DNA of 18,914 nt from CAYTSW01 sp964440605. GTDB lineage: Bacteria; Planctomycetota; Phycisphaerae; Phycisphaerales; UBA1924. The stretch lies in NCBI GenBank assembly GCA_964440605.1, contig CAYTSW010000046.1, forward strand, positions 1 through 18,914. The letters are read 5' to 3'. The position numbers were made by a program, and so were the translations under genes. The notes beneath the pieces are model-generated. The model searched no databases. It saw only the letters and a program-made list of their open reading frames with translations, and was not told the DNA's origin. Positions 7,762-15,775 of the stretch are shown here, one piece after another (the first letter of the stretch is position 1; the number at the start of each line of letters is the position of its first letter).

Positions 7762-9777
7762 TCAGGCGCGCATCCGGCGCGCGTACAGGACCCACTCTAC
7801 GGCCAGCAGCACCACGGCCGCGGCGATGAACCAATGCCACACCTCGCGCGGGCCGGCGTCGCCCGCGCCGATCCGAGCCGCGGCTCGCCCGCCGACCTGC
7901 AACTCGTCACGCGTCGTGATCGAGGATTCGGCGTCGCTGAAGAGGTTGACGGCGACCGCCTGCCGATCCTCCCCGGCCGACGCGGTGTAGAGCCCGGCGC
8001 GCGGGATGACCCCGAAGTCGGCGCGGCCCGCGCCGTCGGTCGTCGCGGTGCGCTCGATGTCGTCCGGCCCCGTCAGGCGGGCCGTCGCGTCGGCGGGGGC
8101 GTCGAGCAACACGAAGACGGGCTCGGTCGTCGAGAACGCCCGGCTGCCGACGCGGTCGCTGCCCAGCGTGAGGTACTCGACGGCGTTGGAGATGAACAGC
8201 GGGAAGCTGGCGTCGGGGGGCCAGTTGGTTCGATTCAGGTCGAACCCGAGGACGACGCGGCGCACACCGCCGTGCGTCACGGTCGCGATCAGCGGGCCTT
8301 CGACGCCTCGGGCGATCGTCTCGCTGCTGATCGGGTCGCCGCCCACGCGGGCGGTGTCGCCCGGCAGCGCGACGACGCCGGGGTCACGGATCGCCACGTT
8401 GTTGAGGCTGAGATTGCGCATCACCGGGTGCGTGCGCGACCACACGGCGAAGCGCGTGCCCGTGGCGTCCCCGTCACGCACCGCCAGCCCGGGGATGGGC
8501 AGCGTCGCGCCAAAGCTGATCGTCGGCACCGGCGGCAGCGCTTCGGGTCGGTGACGATCAAAGACGACGAGGCTGTAGGCGGAGACGAACGAGGCACCCG
8601 CTTCGGCGCGGCGGGCGTACTCCTCGATGCTCATGCGCTCGACCTGCTCCTGCCCTTCGGGAAAGGTCGCGGCCAGCGCATCGATCAGCAGCGCATCGAA
8701 GTCGCTTTGCACCGTCTCGCCGGGCTGCACCACGAGGACGCGCGGCAGGCGCGGCGCGGGGAGAACGACGGCGGCGGCGTCATCGGCCGACAGGTCGTCG
8801 TCGCGCGAGAGCGTGATGACGATGGTTCCCCCGCCCGCGCGGCGGAACTCGAAGGTCTGCGCCACCTCGCCCACGCTCTCTTCGGTACGCGGCGGGATCT
8901 CAACGGCCCGCGTTTCGGCTTCTTCGCCGTCGATCGTGAGCGTGAGCCCGACGGGTGTCGGCTGGTCGCGCGCCGAGACGATGCGGACGAACGTGCGCAC
9001 CACGGCGGGGTTGTCGAAGTCGCGGCGTCCGCGGACCGCCGCGATGCCGAGGTTGTCCTTGGCGACTTCCGACGGCGGGCCGACGCGTTCGACGACCACC
9101 GCGCCGACGGGCGCGCGCAGATCCAGCGCGTTCTCGCCCGGGCCGGTGACGGCGTTGCCGTCGGTGAAGATCCATAGAGCCGGCGGGTCTTCCTGTGTCG
9201 TCTCGCCCGCGCCGGAGGCGAACGCCTCGGCGACGCGCAATGCCGCCCGCAGGTCGCCCGGCTGGTCGGTCGGTGCGATCGAGCCGATAGCGCGGTCGAG
9301 CTGCCCGCGGTCGCGGGAGAAGTTCAGCACCGTGCGCGCGTCGGCGCCGGCGGCGATCACCATTACCCGCGCCTCGCCCGGCAGGCGACGCACGCGCGCC
9401 TGCGCACGGCGCTTGGCCTCCTCGAGACGCGTGAGGCTGTCCGGCGCGTCCTCGGCGGACATCGAGGCCGAGGCGTCGAGGATGAGGATGATGCGGTCGG
9501 CGCCGAGGCCCGGGGCGTCGATCGCCGGGCGCGAGAGGGCGAGTGCGCACAGGGCGACGACGAGCAGTTGCAACAGCAGCGGCCAGCTCGCACGCAGCCA
9601 GCGCAGCGGCGCGTTGACCTGCAGGTCCTGCACCGCCTGTTCCCAGAGCAGCGTGCTCGCGACGCGCACGGGGCGGCGCCGGAGCTTGAGGAAGTACGAC
9701 ACCAGCACGCCAGCGCCGCCCAGCGCTCCGGCGATCACGCCCGCCAGCGGGCTGAGGAAGGTGAGCGATTCAAGCAT
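7762..9777 (-). CDS. BatA-like membrane protein with VWA domain
   Basis: This 671-aa inner-membrane protein begins with a BatA-type N-terminal region: a membrane helix at about 9-30, the YFLKLRRRPVRV motif, and a second helix at about 64-83. A von Willebrand A domain then follows (about 93-250) with a MIDAS DASAS (D101, S103, S105), a candidate T170, and D206 in WIFTDGNA. After it come Ig-like beta segments (about 250-340), an alpha/beta region resembling the degenerate glutamine-amidotransferase fold seen in such proteins (about 348-510), another beta-rich part, and a C-terminal helix (about 649-665) with a basic tail. The bulk is therefore probably periplasmic. VWA proteins of this kind are known partners of MoxR ATPases; moxR is at 4111-5175. 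It starts 21 nt after coaB without a clear ribosome site. Confidence in the family is high, but the biological role is unknown. Confidence 0.88.
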   Translation of the reverse strand: MLESLTFLSPLAGVIAGALGGAGVLVSYFLKLRRRPVRVASTLLWEQAVQDLQVNAPLRWLRASWPLLLQLLVVALCALALSRPAIDAPGLGADRIILILDASASMSAEDAPDSLTRLEEAKRRAQARVRRLPGEARVMVIAAGADARTVLNFSRDRGQLDRAIGSIAPTDQPGDLRAALRVAEAFASGAGETTQEDPPALWIFTDGNAVTGPGENALDLRAPVGAVVVERVGPPSEVAKDNLGIAAVRGRRDFDNPAVVRTFVRIVSARDQPTPVGLTLTIDGEEAETRAVEIPPRTEESVGEVAQTFEFRRAGGGTIVITLSRDDDLSADDAAAVVLPAPRLPRVLVVQPGETVQSDFDALLIDALAATFPEGQEQVERMSIEEYARRAEAGASFVSAYSLVVFDRHRPEALPPVPTISFGATLPIPGLAVRDGDATGTRFAVWSRTHPVMRNLSLNNVAIRDPGVVALPGDTARVGGDPISSETIARGVEGPLIATVTHGGVRRVVLGFDLNRTNWPPDASFPLFISNAVEYLTLGSDRVGSRAFSTTEPVFVLLDAPADATARLTGPDDIERTATTDGAGRADFGVIPRAGLYTASAGEDRQAVAVNLFSDAESSITTRDELQVGGRAAARIGAGDAGPREVWHWFIAAAVVLLAVEWVLYARRMRA

Positions 9778-9798
9778 GGGTGGCCGGCGGCGGTAAGG

Positions 9799-10509
9799 TC
9801 ATCGCTCGGTGGTGGAGACGGAGCCGGAGCGCCGCTCGCGGACCTTGGGGTGTTCGTCGAGCCGATCGAGGAGCCAGTCGGCGAACGAGCCTTTGCCGAT
9901 GGACCCGGCGGTCGCGGCAACGACGCCCGCGGGGCCGACGAGCGTCGCTTCGATGGACCCGGCGTCCATCGTCTCCAGCGGGTTGGCGACGATCAGATCG
10001 ATCTTCTTTCGCCCGAGCTTGCGACGCGAGGAGTCCATCAGCTCCTCCGCGGGCTCCAGCGCGAAGCCAACGAGCAACTGCTCGGGCCGGGCGACTTCAG
10101 AGCAGCGCGCCAGCAGGTCGGGCGTGGGTTCGAGTTCCAGGGTGAGTCGCTCACCCGTTCGGCGGATCTTCACCTCGTCGACGCGGTCGACGCCCTCGGG
10201 CGGTACGGGACGGTAATCGGCGACCGCGGCGGCCATCACGAGCACATCGGCATCGGGCAGGCGCTTGCCGAGCAGGGCGCCAAGGTCGGAGGCTGTTCGG
10301 AACCGCTCAACGGTGAGGGGCGTATCGCGCTGGGCGGTCGGCGGGCCCAGGTGCGTCGGTCCCAGGAGCAGGGTGGTGTCCCAGCCCCGATCGGCGGCAC
10401 GCTCGGCAAGGGCGACGCCCAGGCGGCCCGACGAGCGATTGCCGAGGTATCGGACCGCGTCGATCGGCTCGTGCGTGGGCCCGGCGGTGATCAAGAGCCT
10501 TCGACTCAT
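9799..10509 (-). CDS. Phosphopantothenate-cysteine ligase (stand-alone CoaB)
   Basis: This 236-aa cytoplasmic enzyme couples 4'-phosphopantothenate to cysteine in CoA synthesis, with nucleotide activation. The family signatures are present in order: TAGPTHEPIDAVRYLGNRSS at 8-27, the MAAAVADYRP loop at about 93-102, the KIRR...ELEPTPD stretch at about 114-130 with LVGFALE after it, and KLGRKKIDLIVANP at about 165-178. In most bacteria CoaB is fused to the decarboxylase CoaC. Here the protein is ligase only and nothing CoaC-like lies beside it, so coaC must be elsewhere if the pathway is complete. The start at 10509 has AGGAG 5 nt upstream. It is the first gene of the minus-strand cluster and diverges from pilB-1. 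Confidence 0.9.
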   Translation of the reverse strand: MSRRLLITAGPTHEPIDAVRYLGNRSSGRLGVALAERAADRGWDTTLLLGPTHLGPPTAQRDTPLTVERFRTASDLGALLGKRLPDADVLVMAAAVADYRPVPPEGVDRVDEVKIRRTGERLTLELEPTPDLLARCSEVARPEQLLVGFALEPAEELMDSSRRKLGRKKIDLIVANPLETMDAGSIEATLVGPAGVVAATAGSIGKGSFADWLLDRLDEHPKVRERRSGSVSTTER

Positions 10510-10660
10510 GGACGCTCCTGAAGGGGCGTAGGTGGTGTTCGGCCCGCGGGTCTGCGGGCGTTACAGTGAGGGCGTGAGGATAGCCGCGCGGCCCGGGCGT
10601 CGCAGACGATGACGGCTCCCCGCGCGATGCGACTCAGGCAAGAAAGGTCTCCCCCTCCAC
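10510..10660. promoter_or_regulatory. Divergent promoter region between coaB and pilB-1
   Basis: This 151-nt spacer must hold the promoters of both the minus-strand cluster and the pilus operon. A 6-bp hairpin GCCCGC / GCGGGC (10542-10547/10554-10559, 6-nt loop) lies in the coaB leader. I see no convincing sigma-70 or sigma-54 boxes. Upstream of pilB-1 the only purine-rich tract (AAGAAAGG) is more than 12 nt from the ATG, so its ribosome site is weak. Confidence 0.35.
10515..10519 (-). promoter_or_regulatory. Ribosome binding site of coaB
   Basis: AGGAG on the minus strand, 5 nt before the ATG at 10509. It fixes the coaB start. Confidence 0.65.
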
Positions 10661-12475
10661 ATGGCCCGCTCTCGAAAGAAGCTCGGCGAGATCCTCCTCG
10701 AACAGGGCGCCGTCACCAAGGACGACCTCAAGACCGCCCTCGGCATGCAGAAGGGGGCGGGCAAACGCCTGGGCGAAGTCATGATCGACGCCGGCATGCT
10801 CAAGGAGCAGGCCCTCGCCCGAGCCCTGGCCGAGCAGTTCTCCATGAAGTACGCCGACCTGAGCGATCCCGCGACCGCCGAGGCGGTCGACGCCTCGCTG
10901 ATGGGCAAGAACGGCGAGGAGCTCATCCGCAAGCACCTGATCCTGCCCGTGGGCAAGGAGCGCGGGAAGCTGCAGTTGGTCGTGCACGACCCGAAGAACC
11001 TCGAACTGCTCGACATGCTCCGGTTCCGGCTCAACACCGAGATCGAGCCGCGCATCGCCGCCCGGGGCGACATCAAGGCCTTCATCGATTCCAAGCTGGG
11101 CGGGGCCAAGCCCTCGCTGGCGGGCGGTGCCGGCGGCGGGGACGACTCGATCATCACTGAGTCCATCGACCGCTCCATCGACAAGTCGGTCGACAAGTCG
11201 GTCGACCGCTCGATCGACTCTTCGATCGACCAGGCCGCCGAATCGGCGCCGATCATCAAGCTCTGCAAGCGGATCATCGTCGAGGCGGTGAACATGCGGT
11301 GCTCGGACATCCACATCGAGCCGATGGAAGACCGCGTGCGTCTGCGTTACCGCATCGACGGCGTGTGCATCGAGCGCGACAACCTGCCCAAGCGCATGCA
11401 GAACGCGGTGCTGGCCCGTTTCAAGCTGATGTCGGGCGTGAACATCGCCGAGAAGCGTGTGCCGCAGGACGGACGCATCAAGATGCCCGTGACCGACCAG
11501 GAGACGGGCGAGGAGCAGACGATCGACTTCCGCGTGTCGGTGTGCCCCGCGTATCACGGCGAGTCGATCGTCCTGCGTGTGCTCCGCCCCGACGCGGTGC
11601 GCATCGGCCTGGAAAACCTGGGCTTCGAGCCCGACAACCTCCAGATCTTCAACCGCATCATCCGCCGGCCCAACGGCATCTTCCTGGTCACCGGGCCGAC
11701 GGGTTCGGGCAAGACGACGACGCTGTACTCGGCGCTGGACGTGCTCAACCGTCCCGACAAGAAGATCATCACCGCCGAGGACCCGATCGAATACGCCTTC
11801 ACAGGCATCAACCAGTGCCAGGTGCGCGATTCGATCGGGCTGACGTTCGCCAGCGTGCTGCGGGCGATGCTGCGTCAGGCGCCCAACATCATCCTGGTCG
11901 GCGAGATCCGCGACAAGGAAGTGGCCGAGGTCGCGATTCAGGCGGCGTTGACGGGCCACTTGGTCTTCTCGACGCTCCACACCAACGACGCGCCCAGCGC
12001 GATGACGCGCCTGATCGACATGGGCGTCAAACCCTTCCTCGTCGCGTCGTCGATCCAGGCGGTGATGGCCCAGCGGCTGATCCGCGTCCTCTGCGACAAC
12101 TGCAAGGAAGAGGATCACAACCCCGACCCGAAGTTCTTGCGCCTCACGGGCATCTCGCCCGACGAGCGGCGCGGACACTCCATCTATAAGGCGATCGGGT
12201 GCGACCGGTGCTCGGGCACGGGCTATCGGGGCCGCAAGGGCATCTTCGAGCTCATGCAGATGAACAACCAGATCCGCGACCTGACGTTTAACCTCGCGCC
12301 GGTGGACAAGATCCGCAAGGCGGCGTTGCAGGCCGGGATGCGCCCGTTGCTGGGCGACGGGAAGATCAAGATCCTCAAGGGCATCACGACGCCGGCGGAG
12401 ATCGCCCGTATCGCGCAAGTGGAGGGCACGGGGATGTCGTCGGAGGAGTTGGAAGAAGAGGCGGTCACCACCTGA
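10661..12475 (+). CDS. Type IV pilus / type II secretion assembly ATPase PilB-1 (GspE/PilB family)
   Basis: This 604-aa cytoplasmic hexameric motor drives pilin extrusion. The N-terminal MshEN region (about 5-145) carries two adjacent 24-residue motifs. The second fits the c-di-GMP-binding consensus well (R36-L37-G38...G45...L52...L56...Q59); the first has K7 in place of Arg. A linker with six SxDx tetrapeptide repeats (168-191) follows. The C-terminal ATPase has Walker A GPTGSGKT (345-352), the Asp box TAEDPIEY, Walker B ILVGEIRD, the His box STLHTND, and the tetracysteine zinc site C478, C481, C514, C517 of assembly ATPases. It is the first gene of the operon; pilT follows after 73 nt. A GspE role in secretion cannot be excluded from sequence alone. 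Confidence 0.92.
   Translation: MARSRKKLGEILLEQGAVTKDDLKTALGMQKGAGKRLGEVMIDAGMLKEQALARALAEQFSMKYADLSDPATAEAVDASLMGKNGEELIRKHLILPVGKERGKLQLVVHDPKNLELLDMLRFRLNTEIEPRIAARGDIKAFIDSKLGGAKPSLAGGAGGGDDSIITESIDRSIDKSVDKSVDRSIDSSIDQAAESAPIIKLCKRIIVEAVNMRCSDIHIEPMEDRVRLRYRIDGVCIERDNLPKRMQNAVLARFKLMSGVNIAEKRVPQDGRIKMPVTDQETGEEQTIDFRVSVCPAYHGESIVLRVLRPDAVRIGLENLGFEPDNLQIFNRIIRRPNGIFLVTGPTGSGKTTTLYSALDVLNRPDKKIITAEDPIEYAFTGINQCQVRDSIGLTFASVLRAMLRQAPNIILVGEIRDKEVAEVAIQAALTGHLVFSTLHTNDAPSAMTRLIDMGVKPFLVASSIQAVMAQRLIRVLCDNCKEEDHNPDPKFLRLTGISPDERRGHSIYKAIGCDRCSGTGYRGRKGIFELMQMNNQIRDLTFNLAPVDKIRKAALQAGMRPLLGDGKIKILKGITTPAEIARIAQVEGTGMSSEELEEEAVTT
11162..11233 (+). repeat. Six tandem 12-nt units inside pilB-1
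   Basis: Six in-frame 12-nt units encode SIDR-SIDK-SVDK-SVDR-SIDS-SIDQ (residues 168-191). Two central units begin identically with TCGGTCGAC, and the others differ at a few positions. The tract lies in the linker between the MshEN region and the ATPase core. Confidence 0.85.
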
Positions 12476-12509
12476 CGCGGGCATCGGGGCCGGACCACGC
12501 AACCACCGT

Positions 12510-12523
12510 CCCGCGCACGCGGG
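12510..12523. repeat. GC hairpin upstream of pilT
   Basis: A 6-bp stem CCCGCG / CGCGGG with a CA centre sits in the 73-nt pilB-1/pilT spacer, 13 nt before the pilT ribosome site (AGGAG at 12537-12541). It resembles the hairpin before pilC at 15726-15743. It could be an RNA processing or stability element; no T-run follows. Confidence 0.4.
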
Positions 12524-12548
12524 CGCGACCCGATAGAGGAGAGCCTTC

Positions 12549-13676
12549 ATGTCAACAATGCAGATCGACCGCCTGCTCGAAACGGTCATCAAGCTCAAGG
12601 CCAGCGACCTTCACCTCACCGTCGGGCGCAAGCCAACGCTCCGGCTCCACGGCGGGCTGAAGAACCTCGACACCAAGGTCCTCGAATCCGACGACATGGT
12701 GACGCTGATGAAGGCCATCACCCCCGAACGCTCCCAGGCCGAGCTTCAGGAGCAGGGCACCTGCGACTTCGGCTTCGCCTACGGCACCGAGGGACGCTTC
12801 CGCGTCTCGGTCTTCCGCCAGCGCGGCGACCTCGCCATCGTCTGCCGACTCATCCCCAACACGCTCCTCACGTTCGAGCAGATCGGCCTGCCCGACATGT
12901 GCAAGGAGCTGATCCGCCGCCCGCGCGGCCTCTTCCTCGTCACAGGGCCCACCGGCTCGGGCAAGACGACATCGCTGGCGACGATGCTCGACTACATCAA
13001 CGCGAACCTCGAGCGGCACATCATCACGATGGAAGATCCGATCGAGTATTACCACTACCACAAGAAGTCGATCGTGAACCAGCGCGAGATCGGGTCGGAC
13101 GTGCCCAACTTCGCCGAAGCGCTGCGCCGAGCGTTGCGTCAGGACCCCGACTGCATCCTGGTCGGCGAGATGCGCGATCTCGAGACGATCGAGGCCGCCA
13201 TCCGGGCCGCCGAGACGGGCCACCTCGTGTTCGCGACGCTGCACACGACCGGGGCCGCCAAGACGATCGATCGCGTGGTGGACGCCTTCCCGGTGACGCA
13301 GCAGAACCAGATCCGGGTGCAGTTGTCCACGGCGCTCATCTGCGTGTTGTCACAGGTATTGCTGGCTCGTGTGGACACGAAGGGGATGGTGGCGGCCTAC
13401 GAGTTCCTCGTCGTCACCCCCGCGATCGCCAACCTCATCCGTGACAACAAGTCCTTCCGCATCGACTCGGCGATCCAGACCGGGAAGAAGTTCGGCATGC
13501 AGCTGCTCGATGAGCACCTGTGGTCCCTCTATTCGAGGGGGATGATCGCAGCCGAAGAGATGGTGGACAAGGCCAAGAACGGTGCCGACCTGCGGGACCG
13601 TCTCCACAAGATGGGCCGCCAGGTCGGGCGTCCCGACATGGATCTCGAGGACGAGCAAGTCGCGAGCAAGGAATAG
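12549..13676 (+). CDS. Pilus retraction ATPase PilT
   Basis: This 375-aa cytoplasmic motor is predicted to power pilus disassembly and retraction. It is shorter than PilB and lacks both the MshEN region and the tetracysteine zinc site. It has the N-terminal ASDLHLTVG motif (18-26), Walker A GPTGSGKT (133-140), the Asp box TMEDPIEY, Walker B ILVGEMRD, the His box FATLHTT, and the PilT hallmark AIRAAETGHLV (217-227). The late GMQLLDEHLWSLYSRG region fits PilT as well. The start is the ATG at 12549 with AGGAG 7 nt upstream. It lies between two PilB-type genes, so extension and retraction motors are probably made together. The C-terminal tail (about 350-375) is charged and divergent. Confidence 0.93.
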   Translation: MSTMQIDRLLETVIKLKASDLHLTVGRKPTLRLHGGLKNLDTKVLESDDMVTLMKAITPERSQAELQEQGTCDFGFAYGTEGRFRVSVFRQRGDLAIVCRLIPNTLLTFEQIGLPDMCKELIRRPRGLFLVTGPTGSGKTTSLATMLDYINANLERHIITMEDPIEYYHYHKKSIVNQREIGSDVPNFAEALRRALRQDPDCILVGEMRDLETIEAAIRAAETGHLVFATLHTTGAAKTIDRVVDAFPVTQQNQIRVQLSTALICVLSQVLLARVDTKGMVAAYEFLVVTPAIANLIRDNKSFRIDSAIQTGKKFGMQLLDEHLWSLYSRGMIAAEEMVDKAKNGADLRDRLHKMGRQVGRPDMDLEDEQVASKE

Positions 13677-13733
13677 CCACATTCCCGATGGGCGATGCAA
13701 ATGGATCGCTCAGCCGCCCTGAAACGCACCGGG

Positions 13734-13766
13734 CGATCCGATCAGGTACGAAATCTGGTCGGATCG
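13734..13766. repeat. Stem-loop downstream of pilT
   Basis: An 11-bp stem (CGATCCGATCA / TGGTCGGATCG, one T-G wobble; 13734-13744/13756-13766) has an 11-nt loop. It could protect or terminate the pilB-1/pilT transcript. The sequence after it is not T-rich. Confidence 0.5.
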
Positions 13767-13784
13767 CAAGTGCGGTGTCGTAAC

Positions 13785-13832
13785 GCGTCAAATCGCTGTG
13801 ATGGCGATGGTTGACGCATCACGGGTGTTTTT
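13785..13832 (+). terminator. Hairpin plus T-run before pilB-2 (possible terminator or attenuator)
   Basis: GCGTCAA-ATCGC (13785-13796) pairs with GCGAT-gg-TTGACGC (13804-13817, 2-nt bulge). An overlapping alternative stem GTGATG / CATCAC (13798-13803/13817-13822) is followed 5 nt later by TTTTT (13828-13832). The two stems exclude each other, which would fit either a plain terminator with partial read-through or an attenuator. This is a reading from sequence only. Confidence 0.4.
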
Positions 13833-13904
13833 CTCCACGTAGGTTGCTTGTGGGCTCGGCTGGCGCCGGGTGCCGCGGGCGACGCAGCCCCACGTTGACA
13901 CACC

Positions 13905-15689
13905 ATGGCCAACCCTGCGGAAATCAGCAAGATGGACCCTTCGGAACTCAAACGCCGGAAGATCGGCCGCGTCCTCACCAAGCTGGGCAAGGTGAAGCGC
14001 GAGCAGGTCCATGAGGCGCTGGCCAAGCAGCAGGAGCGCAAGCAGTCGACCGGCAAGCGTGTCCCGCTGGGCGAGTTGATGGTGGAGATGGGGCTGATCC
14101 AGCCGCGTGATGTCAAGGAAGCGTTGGCGGGCCAGGCGGGCATGCGGTTCGTGGATCTCGAGGGTCTGGAGATCGACCAGGCGACGATCGACGCGCTCCC
14201 GGCCGAGACCGCGATGGCGTACCAGGTACTCCCGATCGAATACCGACCGGAGAGCCGGCGTTTGAAGGTGGCGCTCAAGAGCGCAGACAACTTCCGCGCG
14301 GTGGACGACCTCAAGCTGCTCATGGGCTTCAACGTCGAGGCGGTCGTCGCCGACGAGCAGCAGGTCGAGGCCCGGCTCCAGGAATACTACGCCAACAAGC
14401 AGACCTCGCTGACCGAGGCGGTGAGCGACCTGTCCTCGGACGCCGGGCTTCAGTCCCTCGCCAAGGGGGGGGCCCCGGGTCAGCAGTCGATCGATCTCGA
14501 GGCCGTGCTCGACGCCTCGGAGGACAACAAGGTCATCAAGCTGCTGAACCTCGTGCTCCTCCAGGCGATCAAGGATCGGGCTTCGGACATCCACTTCGAG
14601 CCCTTCGAGGACGAGTTCAAGATGCGGTACCGCATCGACGGCGTGCTGTACGAGATGGTGCCGCCGCCGAAGTATCTGGGCCCGGCGATCACGAGCCGCA
14701 TCAAGGTCATGTCGAACCTGGACATCGCCGAGCGCCGCCTGCCTCAGGACGGGCGCGTCGAACTCCAGGTGGGTGGGAACCCGGTGGACCTGCGTGTGGC
14801 GGTGCTGCCCACGATGCACGGCGAGAGCGTCGTCATGCGTGTGCTCGACCGTTCGAACGTGGAGCTGTCGATCGACCGCATCGGGATGCGGGCGGAAGAA
14901 CTGGAGCTGGTCAACGGCATCATCCGCAGGCCCAACGGCATCGTGATCGTCACGGGCCCGACGGGCTCGGGCAAGACGACGACGCTGTACGCGGCGCTGG
15001 CGGCTCTGAACAACGTGGACGTGAAGATCCTGACCGCGGAGGACCCGGTCGAGTACGACATCGACGGGCTGTGCCAGTGCCAGGTGAACGTGGAGCAGGG
15101 GCTGACGTTCGCCAAGTGCCTGCGCTCGTTCCTGCGTCAGGACCCGGACATCATCCTCGTCGGCGAGGTGCGTGATCTCGAAACGGCGCAGATCTCGGTG
15201 CAGGCGTCGCTGACGGGTCACCTCGTCTTCACGACGCTGCACACGAACGATGCGCCGAGCTCGGTCATCCGCCTGCTCGACCTGGGCCTGGAGGCGTTCC
15301 TGCTGACCGCGACGATCGAGGCGATCATCGCTCAACGCCTGGTGCGCACCATCTGCGCGCGCTGCAAGGAGCAGTACACGCCGACCGAGGAGCAACTGCT
15401 CGAGCTCGAGCTCACGCCCGAAGAAGTCGCGGGGCGGCAGTTCTTCCGCGGGCGCGGGTGCGATCACTGCCACGGCTCGGGCTACAAGGGCCGCCAGGCG
15501 ATCTTCGAGATCCTGCAGATGGACGACACGATGCGCGACCTGGTGATGAAGCAGGCGAGCACGTCGGTGCTGCGTCAGGAGGCGACGCGGCGCGGGATGC
15601 GGACGCTGCGCGAGTCGGGCCTGCTGGCGATCTACGAGGGCCAGACGACCATCGACGAGGTGGTCCGCGAGACGATTTCCGAAGAGTGA
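13905..15689 (+). CDS. Second assembly ATPase PilB-2 (GspE/PilB family)
   Basis: This 594-aa PilB/GspE paralogue is encoded in the same operon as PilB-1. The N-terminal MshEN-like region (about 17-165) keeps two 24-residue motifs (K19-Q42 and P54-Q77), but the leading Arg of the c-di-GMP consensus is Lys and Pro respectively. A Ser/Ala/Gly linker follows (about 165-205). The ATPase core has Walker A GPTGSGKT (351-358), the Asp box TAEDPVEY, Walker B ILVGEVRD, the His box TTLHTND, and the zinc site C484, C487, C519, C522. All catalytic parts are present, so it should be an active motor. The start at 13905 has no clear ribosome site; the ATG encoding M10 is an alternative. The pilC gene starts 86 nt downstream. 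Confidence 0.9.
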   Translation: MANPAEISKMDPSELKRRKIGRVLTKLGKVKREQVHEALAKQQERKQSTGKRVPLGELMVEMGLIQPRDVKEALAGQAGMRFVDLEGLEIDQATIDALPAETAMAYQVLPIEYRPESRRLKVALKSADNFRAVDDLKLLMGFNVEAVVADEQQVEARLQEYYANKQTSLTEAVSDLSSDAGLQSLAKGGAPGQQSIDLEAVLDASEDNKVIKLLNLVLLQAIKDRASDIHFEPFEDEFKMRYRIDGVLYEMVPPPKYLGPAITSRIKVMSNLDIAERRLPQDGRVELQVGGNPVDLRVAVLPTMHGESVVMRVLDRSNVELSIDRIGMRAEELELVNGIIRRPNGIVIVTGPTGSGKTTTLYAALAALNNVDVKILTAEDPVEYDIDGLCQCQVNVEQGLTFAKCLRSFLRQDPDIILVGEVRDLETAQISVQASLTGHLVFTTLHTNDAPSSVIRLLDLGLEAFLLTATIEAIIAQRLVRTICARCKEQYTPTEEQLLELELTPEEVAGRQFFRGRGCDHCHGSGYKGRQAIFEILQMDDTMRDLVMKQASTSVLRQEATRRGMRTLRESGLLAIYEGQTTIDEVVRETISEE

Positions 15690-15725
15690 ACCCCGAGGAC
15701 CGGACGCGCTGCTGAGCGCACAACC

Positions 15726-15743
15726 GCCCGCCGCGACGCGGGC
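15726..15743. repeat. GC hairpin upstream of pilC
   Basis: A 6-bp stem GCCCGC / GCGGGC with a 6-nt loop lies in the 86-nt pilB-2/pilC spacer. Its flanks (ACCG before; an ACC-rich stretch after) resemble those of the hairpin before pilT at 12510-12523. Confidence 0.35.
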
Positions 15744-15775
15744 CGAACCACGACCCACCGGATCGAGACCACGCC

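Larger units (their letters stand above)
13677..13904. other. 228-nt intergenic region between pilT and pilB-2
   Basis: No open frame on the plus strand looks like a gene here. It is the longest spacer in the pilus operon and holds two structured elements, annotated separately. The region ends without a clear ribosome site before the pilB-2 ATG. Confidence 0.5.

Noticed and set aside
11162..11233. CRISPR-like array
   Set aside because: The 12-nt units are contiguous, have no spacers and are in frame within pilB-1; this is a protein-coding tandem repeat.
10634..12598. Long minus-strand open frame (654 codons) opposite pilB-1
   Set aside because: It is the antisense shadow of a well-conserved ATPase gene in GC-rich DNA; its product is rich in Arg, Asp, His and Val with no recognisable motif or ribosome site.
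13788..15758. Long minus-strand open frame (656 codons) opposite pilB-2
   Set aside because: Same reason: it mirrors the coding periodicity of pilB-2 and has composition typical of an antisense frame.
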